64,000 bases of DNA from Zhongshania sp. (GCF_029212375.1 NZ_JARGNU010000004.1:186001-250000), one strand, 5' to 3'; positions 34,791-43,133 are shown, counted from the stretch's first letter. The notes: generated from the sequence alone by a model not told the origin. Program-made: numbers and translations.

Positions 34791-35393
34791 ATGAAAACTA
34801 CAAAAATTAAAAAAGTAGCCTTGGCTGTCGCACTTGTATCAGGAAGTGCATTAAGTTTCGCAGGCCCGTTGGCGCCGGTTATTGATGTGTTATCTGCCAT
34901 CGATGCTCAGCTTGGGAGTGCCGGCGGTGGTCTTCCAGGTTTAGATGCATTACCTGTAGATCTGTTGCTAGTTGGTGGCGGTTTACCTAGTTTAGATGCA
35001 TTACCTGTAGATCTGTTGCTTGTTGGTGGCGGTTTACCTAGTTTAGATTCACTACCAGTTGACCCAACGGCCTTAGTTGGTGGCGGTTTGCCGGATCTGC
35101 TGATTTTGGGTTCGCTACCCGCCGACCCAACTTCAATAGTGGGTGATTTACTCGCGACGATTACTTCTTCATTGGGTGGCGGTGTACCGACTCTGCCTGG
35201 TTTGGGTGCATTGCCAGTTGATCCAACTTCTTTACTTGGCGGCGATGTGACTGGCCTGCTGGTTTTGGGTTCACTGCCAGCTGACCCCACCTCCTTAGTG
35301 GGTGATTTACTCGCTACCGTTACTTCTTTGCTGGGCGGTGGCGTACCGAGCTTACCCGGTTTAGCTGCGATTCCGGTTGCTCTGCCTATCTAA
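34791..35393 (+). CDS. Exported Leu/Gly/Pro/Asp repeat protein
   Basis: 200 residues. A classical signal peptide (KKVALAVALVSGSALSFA) ends at residue 24. Almost all of the mature chain is repeats: three units of about 17 residues beginning GGGLP (residues 45-96, e.g. GGGLPSLDALPVDLLLV), then two units of ~50 residues built on LGSLPADPTS, VGDLLATxTS and LGGGVPxLPGL (from residues 103 and 156). No Cys, almost no charge except Asp, and few aromatics. No known family; not collagen-like. Its place after the TpsB-like and OmpA genes suggests a surface or matrix protein. A clear terminator follows at 35436. Confidence 0.87.
   Translation: MKTTKIKKVALAVALVSGSALSFAGPLAPVIDVLSAIDAQLGSAGGGLPGLDALPVDLLLVGGGLPSLDALPVDLLLVGGGLPSLDSLPVDPTALVGGGLPDLLILGSLPADPTSIVGDLLATITSSLGGGVPTLPGLGALPVDPTSLLGGDVTGLLVLGSLPADPTSLVGDLLATVTSLLGGGVPSLPGLAAIPVALPI
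34923..35078 (+). repeat. Tandem 51-nt repeats (last unit 54 nt)
   Basis: Three head-to-tail copies at 34923-34973, 34974-35024 and 35025-35078 within the repeat-protein gene. The first two share long identical runs including GATGCATTACCTGTAGATCT; the third diverges in its second half. The near identity at DNA level points to recent duplication by slippage or recombination, so copy number may vary between strains. Confidence 0.88.
35097..35393 (+). repeat. Two longer direct repeats (about 159 nt unit)
   Basis: A unit beginning at 35097 (encoding LLILGSLPADPTS) recurs at 35256 (encoding LLVLGSLPADPTS) and runs to the end of the gene, the second copy slightly shorter. Protein similarity is high but codons differ more than in the 51-nt units, so this duplication is older and is kept by selection on the protein. 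Confidence 0.8.
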
Positions 35394-35435
35394 AACACAT
35401 ACATACCGACGATTTAAGCGGTATTTACTAAATCT

Positions 35436-35468
35436 AAAAGGTCAGTTGCCTAGCAGCTGGCCTTTTTT
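35436..35468 (+). terminator. Rho-independent terminator after the repeat-protein gene
   Basis: Stem AAAAGGTCAG with CTGGCCTTTT (one G-U pair) around an eleven-base loop, followed by TT and GTT. It lies 43 nt after the stop codon and five bases before the stop of the convergent sensor kinase, so it may end transcripts from both sides. Confidence 0.82.
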
Positions 35469-35473
35469 GTTAA

Positions 35474-36808
35474 TCAGCGTATTGGCAGTGCGAGTGTAAC
35501 TTGCAGACCACCTAAGGGTGAGTCGCTAAAGTGTATTTCGCCATCATAGCTGTCGACAATGTCACGAACAATCGCCAAGCCTAAACCATGCCCTTGGCCG
35601 TACTGGTCGCCACGTAAGCCCCGTTGCAAGAGTTGCTGGCGCTGTTCTTCTGTCATTCCTGGGCCATCATCATCAATGTGGATGTGGCACGAGTGTTGGT
35701 TTTCGGTCGCAGTGATTCTAATTTTGTGCCGGCAGGCCTTGCTGGCATTGTCTAGAAGGTTTCCGAAAAGCTCCATGGCATCCTGCTCGTCGATAGCGAG
35801 GGCAAGCTTGCTGGGTAATTGATTTTGAAACTGAGGCGCTTTGTCTCGATAAACTTTCTCTAAGGATTGGCTGAGACGAGCAATCAAGGCTTTAATTGGG
35901 GTTTTTCGGGCTAAGTGCTGCTTGCCACTACTGACCGCGCGCTTTAATTGATAGTTGATAATATTGTCCATGCGCGTGATTTGTTCTTGTAAGGCATTAG
36001 CGTCAGTGCTGCCGGATTTTAATACGGCTAAGGGCGTTTTAAGGCTGTGAGCGAGGTCGGCAAGGGTGTTGCGATAGCGTTCGCGCTGCTTTTTCTCTTT
36101 GTCGAGTAATTGGTTTAAATTGTCGGTGATACCGCGTAACTCGCGGGGGTAATTGGTGCTGAGCTTTAGGGTTTCACCGTGCTCTAGGCGGCGGAGGTCG
36201 CGCGCAAGCTCGCGCAGTGGGCGAAGCCCCCAGTACAGAATAAAAGCGCTGATAAATAATGACAGAATCAGCACTAAGCTCAGCCACAAGCTGAGCTGCG
36301 CGCGGAAATTTTTGCGTTCGGTCAAGAAAGTGCTTTGCTGGGAATACAAAGAAAATAATAGGGGTACTTCACTATCCTCTTCGGTCTCCCAGATGGCATG
36401 GTAATGAAAAGTAAAAAACGGTTTATTGTTTATTTTCGTATCGCCAAATAATTCTCGGCCAGAGCGAGGCATGTCTTTTGGGGAGGGAAGGTTTAAGGTG
36501 TCGCTCGATACTGAGCGCCATACTACTGCGCCGTTGCGCTCTCTTATCTCAGCGTACAAGCCTGAGCGAAACTGCCAGAAGCGAGGCTCTTTCAGTCTAT
36601 CGCCCATCTCAAAATTGCCATCCTGCCACTCGATGGCGCCGAGTAAACCAAAAAATTGCAGTCGCAGCTGCTCTTGTTCGGCGCTAATTAAGCTACTGGT
36701 GTGGGCTCGGTCAATTGCCACGCCTGTTAAACCGAGCAGCAGCGGCATTAAGGTGAGGCTGGCAACAATTAGACGGCGGGTAATGGAGCCGGGGCGGGTG
36801 CTGGGCAT
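35474..36808 (-). CDS. Sensor histidine kinase, PhoQ-like
   Basis: About 444 residues from the ATG at 36808; a TTG at 36835 with an AGGGG upstream is the alternative. A transmembrane helix near the N-terminus, a periplasmic domain (about 35-165), a second helix around 170-195 and a HAMP-like segment (RPLRELARDLRRLEHGE) precede the phospho-accepting His in ADLAHSLKTPLAVLKSG. The ATPase domain has ELFGNLLDNASKACRH, DDGPGMTEEQR and GHGLGLAIVRDIVDSY. It lies one base after the response regulator, so they are a pair. The acidic segment ETEEDSEVP in the sensor could bind divalent cations as in PhoQ; inference. Confidence 0.93.
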   Translation of the reverse strand: MPSTRPGSITRRLIVASLTLMPLLLGLTGVAIDRAHTSSLISAEQEQLRLQFFGLLGAIEWQDGNFEMGDRLKEPRFWQFRSGLYAEIRERNGAVVWRSVSSDTLNLPSPKDMPRSGRELFGDTKINNKPFFTFHYHAIWETEEDSEVPLLFSLYSQQSTFLTERKNFRAQLSLWLSLVLILSLFISAFILYWGLRPLRELARDLRRLEHGETLKLSTNYPRELRGITDNLNQLLDKEKKQRERYRNTLADLAHSLKTPLAVLKSGSTDANALQEQITRMDNIINYQLKRAVSSGKQHLARKTPIKALIARLSQSLEKVYRDKAPQFQNQLPSKLALAIDEQDAMELFGNLLDNASKACRHKIRITATENQHSCHIHIDDDGPGMTEEQRQQLLQRGLRGDQYGQGHGLGLAIVRDIVDSYDGEIHFSDSPLGGLQVTLALPIR

Positions 36809-36809
36809 G

Positions 36810-37493
36810 TTAGTGCTGGGTTTCGCTAAGCTCAAAACGGTAGCCCCTACCGCGCAGGGTAGAAATGGGCTTTAACGTATTTGCTGGGTCAATTTTTTTG
36901 CGCAGCCGGGCGATAAAGACTTCGATAACATTGCTGTCGCGATCAAAGTCTTGATCGTATAGGTGTTCAGTTAAGTCGGTTTTTGACACCACTTGGCCGC
37001 TGCGCATGGCCATAAATTCTAGGGCATTGTATTCGTAAGCGGTGAGTTCCAACGGTTGCTTATTTAGCAGTGCGCGCTTGGCGCCGGTGTCAATGGTCAG
37101 GCAGCCGAACTCTAGTTGCGGGCTGGCAAATCCGGCTGAGCGGCGAATTAGGGCATTGGCCCTCGCCATAACTTCTTCAATTTGAAAGGGTTTGGCAACG
37201 TAGTCGTCGGCACCACTTTCGAGCCCCTCGACTTTGTCTTGCCAGCGGTCCCTTGCGGTTAATATTAATACGGGGAATTTGCGACCTTCGCCACGCCACT
37301 GTTTTATAACGCTAATACCGTCTAATTTTGGTAGGCCAAGATCAACCACGGCGAGATCGTAGGGGTTTTCCTGCCCTAGAAAAAGTCCTTCGCCGCCATC
37401 GGCGGCGCAGTCACAGGCGTAGCCAGCCTGTTCAAATTGACGACGAAGCTGTTCTAGCAGCAATAGCTCGTCTTCTACAATTAGTATGCGCAT
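36810..37493 (-). CDS. OmpR-family response regulator, PhoP/QseB-like
   Basis: 227 residues. Receiver domain with EDE at residues 7-9, phospho-accepting D51 in VVDLGLPKLDG, T79 in LILTARDRW and K101 in DDYVAKPF. The winged-helix domain has LTAYEYNALEFMAMRSGQVVSK, NVIEVFIARLRKKID and LRGRGYRFEL. It is upstream of, and nearly contiguous with, the PhoQ-like kinase. A PepSY protein and a glycine-zipper protein directly upstream on the same strand are typical companions of such systems and likely part of the regulon or operon. The gap to the PepSY stop is 19 nt. Confidence 0.94.
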   Translation of the reverse strand: MRILIVEDELLLLEQLRRQFEQAGYACDCAADGGEGLFLGQENPYDLAVVDLGLPKLDGISVIKQWRGEGRKFPVLILTARDRWQDKVEGLESGADDYVAKPFQIEEVMARANALIRRSAGFASPQLEFGCLTIDTGAKRALLNKQPLELTAYEYNALEFMAMRSGQVVSKTDLTEHLYDQDFDRDSNVIEVFIARLRKKIDPANTLKPISTLRGRGYRFELSETQH

Positions 37494-37512
37494 AGAAATA
37501 TCCGGTCAGCGA

Positions 37513-37812
37513 TTAATCAATGGTGACGTTTTTGATTTTGCCATTATCTTGCAGAATACGTACGCGGTAGCCTGATCCCGCTTTTTGTGCACCTACGGCT
37601 CGGCCGCCATAACGCCGCTCGGCAATACTAATGGCCTCACTGGCCGTCATACTTTCCCTTGCTCGTGTATCTAAGCGCTGTTCAAATTGGGGCCGCTCAG
37701 GAAGTCCTAGGTGGCCCCCCGTTGCGCCGCGCAGAGGGTCGGCATTCAGTTGCGCGGCCAGAATACAGGCGCCGGCCAATATGCCTACTTTGTACAGCTC
37801 TCTTCTGCTCAT
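37513..37812 (-). CDS. PepSY-domain exported protein
   Basis: 99 residues from the ATG at 37812, which has AGGA five bases upstream; an ATG five codons earlier is possible. A signal-like hydrophobic segment (VGILAGACILAAQLNA) is followed by a single PepSY domain at the C-terminus: MTASEAISIAERRYGGRAVG and YRVRILQDNGKIKNVTID. Such small proteins are often encoded beside PhoPQ-like systems. Function is unknown; PepSY domains have been proposed to inhibit peptidases or sense ligands. It lies 19 nt before the response regulator and 21 nt after the glycine-zipper gene. Confidence 0.87.
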   Translation of the reverse strand: MSRRELYKVGILAGACILAAQLNADPLRGATGGHLGLPERPQFEQRLDTRARESMTASEAISIAERRYGGRAVGAQKAGSGYRVRILQDNGKIKNVTID

Positions 37813-37833
37813 AGAATTCCTAGGCATTCGCCC

Positions 37834-38349
37834 TTACCCGCGGGGAGTAACGTTCACGTCAATCTCAATTTGCTTACCTGGATTATAGGGTAAACGAGTA
37901 TGATAAATCTCGCCCTGATAGCGATAGCTGACATTGTAGCCAACAATTTCATCTCGCCATTCACGGCGATCCTGAATTTCGCAGCGATCAACGGTTTCGT
38001 AGTGGCTGCCGGTTCGCCGTCGCGAAATATCGGTGGCAACAGTGGCGCCGAGTACCGCGCCCACTACGGTGCCAACGCGCTTATTACTTTTATGGTGGCC
38101 CAACTCATTGCCCAGTGCGCCACCTAATATCGCGCCAATAATCGGCGCGCTATTACTGCGGCGCTCTTCATAAGCGACGGTTTCTTGCCAGCAGTGCTCC
38201 TGCGGAACAGAGTAGGAAATGCGCTCATAAATGGGGGTGGCTTGGGTAACCCAAGCCATGCGAGTTGTGCTGTGACTGTACTGACGATGGTCGGCAACAG
38301 TGACACTTGAGCACGCAATGAGTAGGGGAATTACAGAGTACTTCAACAT
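37834..38349 (-). CDS. Glycine-zipper 2TM-domain envelope protein
   Basis: 171 residues. A short signal-like N-terminus (SVIPLLIACSSVTVA) is followed by a polar region and a glycine-zipper hairpin (PIIGAILGGALGNELGHHK and VGTVVGAVLGATVATDI) flanked by basic residues. The C-terminus is basic and Tyr-rich. Proteins of this type include SlyB/OsmB-like outer-membrane lipoproteins, here with a Cys at the signal end that may be lipidated (LIACSS). SlyB is a PhoP regulon member in enterobacteria, which fits the adjacent PhoPQ-like pair, but regulation is inferred. Confidence 0.87.
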   Translation of the reverse strand: MLKYSVIPLLIACSSVTVADHRQYSHSTTRMAWVTQATPIYERISYSVPQEHCWQETVAYEERRSNSAPIIGAILGGALGNELGHHKSNKRVGTVVGAVLGATVATDISRRRTGSHYETVDRCEIQDRREWRDEIVGYNVSYRYQGEIYHTRLPYNPGKQIEIDVNVTPRG

Positions 38350-38465
38350 GGCATATACTCCCTTGAGTAGTTAGCATGAAGTTTACGTGGCTGAGGCTGA
38401 ACTAAAGCTGAATAAACCAGTGCTTTGTAGCTGATTCTCCAAAATGATAATAGAGGGTGAACATA

Positions 38466-39089
38466 GTGAAATTATATACTTTTTCGGCGGCCCCTAACCC
38501 GCGGCGAGTTGGCTTGCTTTTGAAATACAAGGGCATCAATGTCGATACCCAAGAAGTTGATTTAATGAGTAAGGCGCAGTTCTCGGAAAGCTTTTGCGCG
38601 ATTAATCCTCGTTCAACCCTGCCAACATTGGTGCTAGATGATGGCACGGTGTTAAGCGATACCATCGCTATTTGCGTGTATTTGGATGCCATGTATCCTG
38701 AACGTGGTTTGTTTGGCAGTAACGATGTTGAGCGCGCTCAAGTTATCGGACGCTGCCACCAAATATTTTTTGAAGGCTTTGCTGCGGTAGCTGACGTGTT
38801 GCGTAACCAAGGCGATGCATTTAAGGATCGTCCTTTGCCCGGCCCTTTGCCAATGCCGCAAATACCCCAGTTAGTTGAGCGGGGAAATCTTCGCATTGGC
38901 GCTTTTGTTGAAACGATGAACAGTGAGCTTACAGGACGAGAATTTTTGGTTGGCAGCAGTCTGTCGCAGGCCGATATTGATTTGTACGTGGTACTCGGCT
39001 TTTGTGGCTGGGTAAAACGGAAGATTCCCGATACTTGTTTAGTATTACAGGCTTGGTTTGCTTCCATGAAAGCTCGGTTTGGTGAGTAA
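38466..39089 (+). CDS. Glutathione S-transferase family protein
   Basis: 207 residues from a GTG at 38466 with AGAGG nine bases before; a GTG three codons earlier is the alternative. The N-terminal thioredoxin-like domain has KLYTFSAAPNPRRVGLLLKYKG and the glutathione-binding turn NPRSTLPTLVLDDGTVLSDTIAICVYLDAMYP. The C-terminal helical domain has TGREFLVGSSLSQADIDLYVVLGF. It is the common bacterial layout with a Ser at the likely catalytic site. Substrates unknown; probably detoxification. A GC-rich hairpin (GGGGCGG/CCGCCCC, 39096-39116) follows the stop. Confidence 0.9.
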   Translation: MKLYTFSAAPNPRRVGLLLKYKGINVDTQEVDLMSKAQFSESFCAINPRSTLPTLVLDDGTVLSDTIAICVYLDAMYPERGLFGSNDVERAQVIGRCHQIFFEGFAAVADVLRNQGDAFKDRPLPGPLPMPQIPQLVERGNLRIGAFVETMNSELTGREFLVGSSLSQADIDLYVVLGFCGWVKRKIPDTCLVLQAWFASMKARFGE

Positions 39090-39143
39090 TGAAGTGGGGC
39101 GGTGACTTGCCGCCCCTAGACGTATTTAAGGCGTTCTCGGTAT

Positions 39144-39449
39144 TTAAATTCCGAGAAATACTTTAACCCGTGTGTTAAACGCGGGTTGATAGTGGTGCCC
39201 GCAGTCTCTGCTGTGAACATGGCTAACATAATAGCGATCGCGGTTATCGTCATAATGATCGTGATAGTCCTCACGAACATAATATACATCGCGGTCATGG
39301 TGGTGTTTGTAGTTGTGACGACTGTGGCCGTTGTCGCTCCGGTAGTGGTAGCGGGCCTCAAATTCGGTATTACTGCGCTGATGGTCGGCGTAGCTATTGG
39401 CGGCGAATGCCAGTCCAGCTACAAGGACAAGGCTAGTGCATAATTTCAT
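39144..39449 (-). CDS. Small histidine-rich exported protein
   Basis: 101 residues from the ATG at 39449, which has AGGGAGA upstream. The signal peptide LCTSLVLVAGLAFAANSYA ends with an Ala-x-Ala. The mature ~80 residues are full of His, Asp, Tyr and Arg (YHYRSDNGHSRHNYKHHHDR, EDYHDHYDDNRDRYYVSH), a composition seen in metal-binding or metal-buffering proteins. No known family. The two frames antisense and shifted are shadows. Co-occurrence with envelope stress genes suggests periplasmic zinc, nickel or copper binding, but no ligand pattern is decisive. Confidence 0.75.
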   Translation of the reverse strand: MKLCTSLVLVAGLAFAANSYADHQRSNTEFEARYHYRSDNGHSRHNYKHHHDRDVYYVREDYHDHYDDNRDRYYVSHVHSRDCGHHYQPAFNTRVKVFLGI

Positions 39450-39605
39450 GACGGTATCTCCCTCGCTGAATAATACCTGCAGGATGCCATGGTCAATCTG
39501 AACCCGAGCTGAATCAGGTGGATTGTTATCAGAAAGGGGTACGTTTATATGGATTTTTAAGCTTGCGGCCTCTTTCACAGAGACCGCGGCGTTGTTGCTT
39601 ACGGC

Positions 39606-40412
39606 TTATTCAGCGGTAGCGGCGGGTTTGGCTTTTTCGGTTTTGCCAGGATAGCGACTCATTTTAATGAGTGGGTGGAAAGCTAGTTCAATACCCTCTT
39701 CAATATTGCTAGAGCGGCTCAAAATCTTGCTGCGGCGCACAAAGCTTTTTTGCGATTTGCGCGAGTCTATACTGTGTAGGGTGTCTAGGCCGCCGCGGCT
39801 AGAAAATAGCGGTTTTCCCTCGGGGGAATAGATTGTAATCATCAGCGTGGCGCCTTTAATCACTTGGGTCCAGTTGAAGTCGGCTGGAACACTGGAGGTC
39901 GGGCCGTCGGTCGCTGGCTCGCGGCTAACACCATACCAGCGCGCGTAGTGTTTCATGCTGGGGCTGTGTTGAATGTCGTGTTCGAGTAAATCAGTAAACA
40001 CAATGGCATCGATGTCCTTTTGTTCCTTTATGCTTTGCAGGGTCGCGGCCATTACTTGCTGCCAAGCGACGCGGTCAACCTTGCCGGTCGTTGGATCGTA
40101 GAAATTGCCGAAGGTGAGTAGGGCTTGGCGCCAAGCATTATCAAATAAATGGCTGGGCGCGAGGCTAATGCCGTTGCTCTCTAAATATTCCACAACTTGC
40201 TTGTCTACTTTATCAACACTGTCACGCAATACCGAGCGAGTGGGTTCGCCGCTGACATTTACTGTCGCTAAGAGCACTTTTTTAAGCGGCTTTTGTTTGA
40301 GGTCGTCGCGACTGATAAAATAGTCGTAGGTCGTCGGGTTGTAATCTGTTGAACTACAGCCGGTGCTGAATATCGCACTGACCAGTACTAGTATGAAAAA
40401 AGTTAATCGCAC
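39606..40412 (-). CDS. Putative lipoprotein of unknown function
   Basis: 268 residues with a signal peptide and lipobox (FILVLVSAIFSTGCSS). The mature part has an alpha/beta look with KKVLLATVNVSGEP, YLESNGISLAPSHLF, KDIDAIVFTDLLEHDI and TLMITIYSPEGKPLFSS. The tail is rich in Lys/Ala. It resembles the LpoB/CsgG-like fold class of small lipoproteins only loosely; I do not assign it. Monocistronic, divergent from the esterase at 40480. Confidence 0.8.
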   Translation of the reverse strand: MRLTFFILVLVSAIFSTGCSSTDYNPTTYDYFISRDDLKQKPLKKVLLATVNVSGEPTRSVLRDSVDKVDKQVVEYLESNGISLAPSHLFDNAWRQALLTFGNFYDPTTGKVDRVAWQQVMAATLQSIKEQKDIDAIVFTDLLEHDIQHSPSMKHYARWYGVSREPATDGPTSSVPADFNWTQVIKGATLMITIYSPEGKPLFSSRGGLDTLHSIDSRKSQKSFVRRSKILSRSSNIEEGIELAFHPLIKMSRYPGKTEKAKPAATAE

Positions 40413-40479
40413 AGTAACACCTTTTTATTTGAAAGCCTGTGCATTCTAACAACCGCTATAGATGAAGAGAAGCGAACAT

Positions 40480-41271
40480 ATGCCCAGAGCTCTTAGTTTA
40501 CATACCGAAGTGAGCGGAGATGGCGATTTTCCGGTGATTTTGCTGCACGGTTTATTTGGCTCGGCGAGTAATTTGATGTCGGTTGCTAGGGTCTTGGCAG
40601 AGGATTTTAAGGTTGTTCGCATGGATTTGCGCAACCACGGTAAATCTCCGCACAGCGATTACATGGATATTCCGAGCATGGCGGCAGATGTTTTGGCCAC
40701 TATGGATCAGTTGAAAATTGCCAAGGCCCATTTTCTTGGGCATTCACTCGGTGGCAAGGTGGCTATGCAAGTGGCAGTGACACATGCCGAGCGCGTAGAC
40801 CGTCTCATTGTGGCAGATATTGCACCAGTGCGTTATGGCCGAGGTCACGATGAAATAATTACCGCCCTATTAGGGATGGATTTACGTGCTTTGCGCAGCC
40901 GTGAACAGGCTGATGAGCTATTGCAGAAAGCGGTTCCTGAGCTCGCGATTAGGCAGTTCTTATTAAAAAATATCGCCCGCGATGGCAAGGAGGCTTGGAT
41001 GTGGCGGATGAACTTGCCGGTGATTGCTGAGTGTTATGATAATTTGCGCGATGCGCCCAGCAGCGAGTCTTTTGACGGGCCAACGTTGTTTATTCGTGGT
41101 GGGCTGTCGAAATATATCCGCGACGAAAATCGCGTACCAATGCAGCGCCAGTTTCCGCAAATGCATATGCACACTATTGACGGTGCTGGTCATTGGTTAC
41201 ACGCCGAATATCCGCAGATTTTTAACAGCATGGTAAAGGACTTTTTGGCGGCGGATAATACCGAGGTGTAA
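40480..41271 (+). CDS. YbfF-type alpha/beta hydrolase (esterase)
   Basis: 263 residues from the ATG at 40480 with AGAAG upstream; an ATG six codons earlier has none. Family blocks: VILLHGLFGSASNLMSVARVL, VVRMDLRNHGKSPHS, the nucleophile elbow AHFLGHSLGGKVAMQVA, the acid-loop FDGPTLFIRGG and the His in IDGAGHWLHAEYP. YbfF proteins hydrolyse acyl-CoA or malonyl-CoA-like esters in vitro. No operon partner. Assigned with high certainty to the fold, moderate to the subfamily. Confidence 0.9.
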   Translation: MPRALSLHTEVSGDGDFPVILLHGLFGSASNLMSVARVLAEDFKVVRMDLRNHGKSPHSDYMDIPSMAADVLATMDQLKIAKAHFLGHSLGGKVAMQVAVTHAERVDRLIVADIAPVRYGRGHDEIITALLGMDLRALRSREQADELLQKAVPELAIRQFLLKNIARDGKEAWMWRMNLPVIAECYDNLRDAPSSESFDGPTLFIRGGLSKYIRDENRVPMQRQFPQMHMHTIDGAGHWLHAEYPQIFNSMVKDFLAADNTEV

Positions 41272-41361
41272 CGGGGCGTTAATATACTTGCTGCAGGCTA
41301 TACTTAAGCAAATAAGTGGCATTAGTGTTTTGGCTAGAAATAGGATTAACGGGGGAGGGCT

Positions 41362-42228
41362 ATGATTAGCGCTATTACTGAGGCTTTGTTTGCGGAACCG
41401 CCTCAGGAAACCTTATATCACTACACGTCCTTAAGCGGCGTGCTGGGGATCATTGGTAGCCGCACTTTGTGGGCCAGTGATATTCGCTATATGAATGACT
41501 CTGCTGAGTTGCGACACACGGCTGACTTAGTTGGCCGCGACGTGACCGCGCGTATAAATAATGGTCACAGCCGTCCCCATTTGCTCACCAGTTTTTTAGA
41601 CTGGGTAAAGAATCGGATCACCAATGGCCATATTTTATTTGGCGCCTCATTTCGAGCTAATGGCAACTTACTTAGCCAATGGCGGGGGTATAGCGCGGTG
41701 GGCAAGGGCGCAAGCCTAGGCTTTAATCCCGAAACGGTGAGCCGCTGTGCCCGCGCCCAAGATTTTCGTATGGGCCGCTGCATATACGATCATCAGGCGC
41801 AGCAGAGTCTAATCGCGCAGGTGGTTGATGCAGTAGAGCTGTTGGCTGCGGATATCGACGACGGCGTTGAACGCGAGGTATACCACCAATTATTTGAACA
41901 TCTTGAGAGCGATTTACTGCGTTTGGCGGCAATTCTTAAGCACCCCTCCTTTGAAGAGGAGCAGGAGTGGCGGCTGGTTTCGCCGGTTATTCCTGATTAT
42001 CGCCAAGCGGCGGTGAATTTCCGCGAAGGACGCAGTATGTTGGTGCCCTATATGAGTTTTGCCTTAGTCTTGGAAGAGCATGAATCGGTGGCCCTCGATC
42101 ACGTGTTTCTCGGGCCCACTCCCAATATAAGCCTGTCGATGAACTCAATGAAGATGTGCCTTGCTAAACACGGTATTCGACCGGTGCGTGGCATCGAGTA
42201 CTGCCAAATCCCCTACCGGCAGAATTAG
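41362..42228 (+). CDS. DUF2971 protein
   Basis: 288 residues with the DUF2971 pattern: LYHYTSLSGVLGIIGSRTLWASDIRYMNDSAEL at the N-terminus, then SFRANGNLLSQWRGYS and later FEEEQEWRLV. This resembles toxin-like ADP-ribosyl or RES-like proteins in layout, but no activity is known. DUF2971 genes often sit in phage-defence or accessory regions; here the neighbours are housekeeping. Its stop overlaps that of truC by four bases on the opposite strand. Confidence 0.9.
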   Translation: MISAITEALFAEPPQETLYHYTSLSGVLGIIGSRTLWASDIRYMNDSAELRHTADLVGRDVTARINNGHSRPHLLTSFLDWVKNRITNGHILFGASFRANGNLLSQWRGYSAVGKGASLGFNPETVSRCARAQDFRMGRCIYDHQAQQSLIAQVVDAVELLAADIDDGVEREVYHQLFEHLESDLLRLAAILKHPSFEEEQEWRLVSPVIPDYRQAAVNFREGRSMLVPYMSFALVLEEHESVALDHVFLGPTPNISLSMNSMKMCLAKHGIRPVRGIEYCQIPYRQN

Positions 42229-43001
42229 CGCTGCTCGCTAATAGAGGGGTCGGCCCGCCAAGCCTCGGTAAGTTTTTCCTGCCAGCCAAAGCGCGTAATA
42301 AGCTGGCTGTAACTATCGTCTAGATCTGCCCTAAGGCTTATTTCTTGCTGAGTTAACGGGTGTTTAAAGTTCAGCTGCGCCGCATGCAGTAGCAGTCGCG
42401 GACAATCTAGTTGCTCGGCAAAGTAGCGGTTGTGTCGTCCGCGGCCGTGCTTAGCATCGCCAATTATGGGGTGCGATATATGCTTGAAATGGCGCCGTAG
42501 CTGGTGGCGGCGGCCAGTCTTGGGCTCGGCAAGTACCAACGAATAGCGCGACGTTGGGTAGGTTTCAATTTCAGCCTCCAGTTCATGGTGGGCAAGGCAG
42601 CGAAAGTCGGTTACCGCATCTTGCGGGGCCGCGGGCTGGCTTCTGGCGATGCGTTTATCCGGTTCTTCGGTAAGAGGGTGATCGATATGGCCGCTGTCGG
42701 CGCAAAAACCACGAACCACCGCGAGATAAGATTTGGCTACTTGATGGGCCTGAAAAGACTGGGCCAAGCTGCGGGCCACATCGGGGTTTAATGCGAATAA
42801 CAAAACCCCCGAGGTGGGTTTGTCGAGGCGGTGGGCTGGGTAGACGTATTGGCCGATTTGATCGCGCAGTAATTGTATCGCAAAACGAGTTTCGTGGCGG
42901 TCAATGGGGCTGCGATGCACAAGGAGGCCACTGGGCTTGTTAATAGCGATAATGGCTTCGTCGCGGTACAGAATAGGAAGGCTTTCGGCGCATACACTCA
43001 T
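42225..43001 (-). CDS. truC: tRNA pseudouridine(65) synthase
   Basis: 258 residues, RluA family without an S4 domain, the length of TruC. The catalytic Asp is in VYPAHRLDKPTSGVLLFAL. The N-terminal IIAINKPSGLLVHRSPID and the later YSLVLAEPKTGRRHQLRRHFKHI and LLLHAAQLNFKHP also match. It converts U65 to pseudouridine in some tRNAs. It is convergent and overlapping with the DUF2971 gene by four bases. ATG at 43001. Confidence 0.92.
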   Translation of the reverse strand: MSVCAESLPILYRDEAIIAINKPSGLLVHRSPIDRHETRFAIQLLRDQIGQYVYPAHRLDKPTSGVLLFALNPDVARSLAQSFQAHQVAKSYLAVVRGFCADSGHIDHPLTEEPDKRIARSQPAAPQDAVTDFRCLAHHELEAEIETYPTSRYSLVLAEPKTGRRHQLRRHFKHISHPIIGDAKHGRGRHNRYFAEQLDCPRLLLHAAQLNFKHPLTQQEISLRADLDDSYSQLITRFGWQEKLTEAWRADPSISEQR

Positions 43002-43133
43002 TGTTTTACCATCTAGCCTTAGATGAAGACTTTGTCATATTCACGGTCTTACCTTGTTTGAGTTTTACTGGGGGTGTTAGATTTCGGATTACTCGCTGGC
43101 TTGGAGCCAGTTTAATCTCTATGGAGCGTTTGT

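Noticed and set aside
34907-35290. Antisense ORF in the repeat-protein gene
   Set aside because: Open because of repeated codons of the real gene; no ribosome site.
39116-39361. Met/Thr/Ile-rich ORF overlapping the His-rich gene
   Set aside because: Low-complexity shadow produced by His/Asp/Tyr codons; no ribosome site or signal logic.
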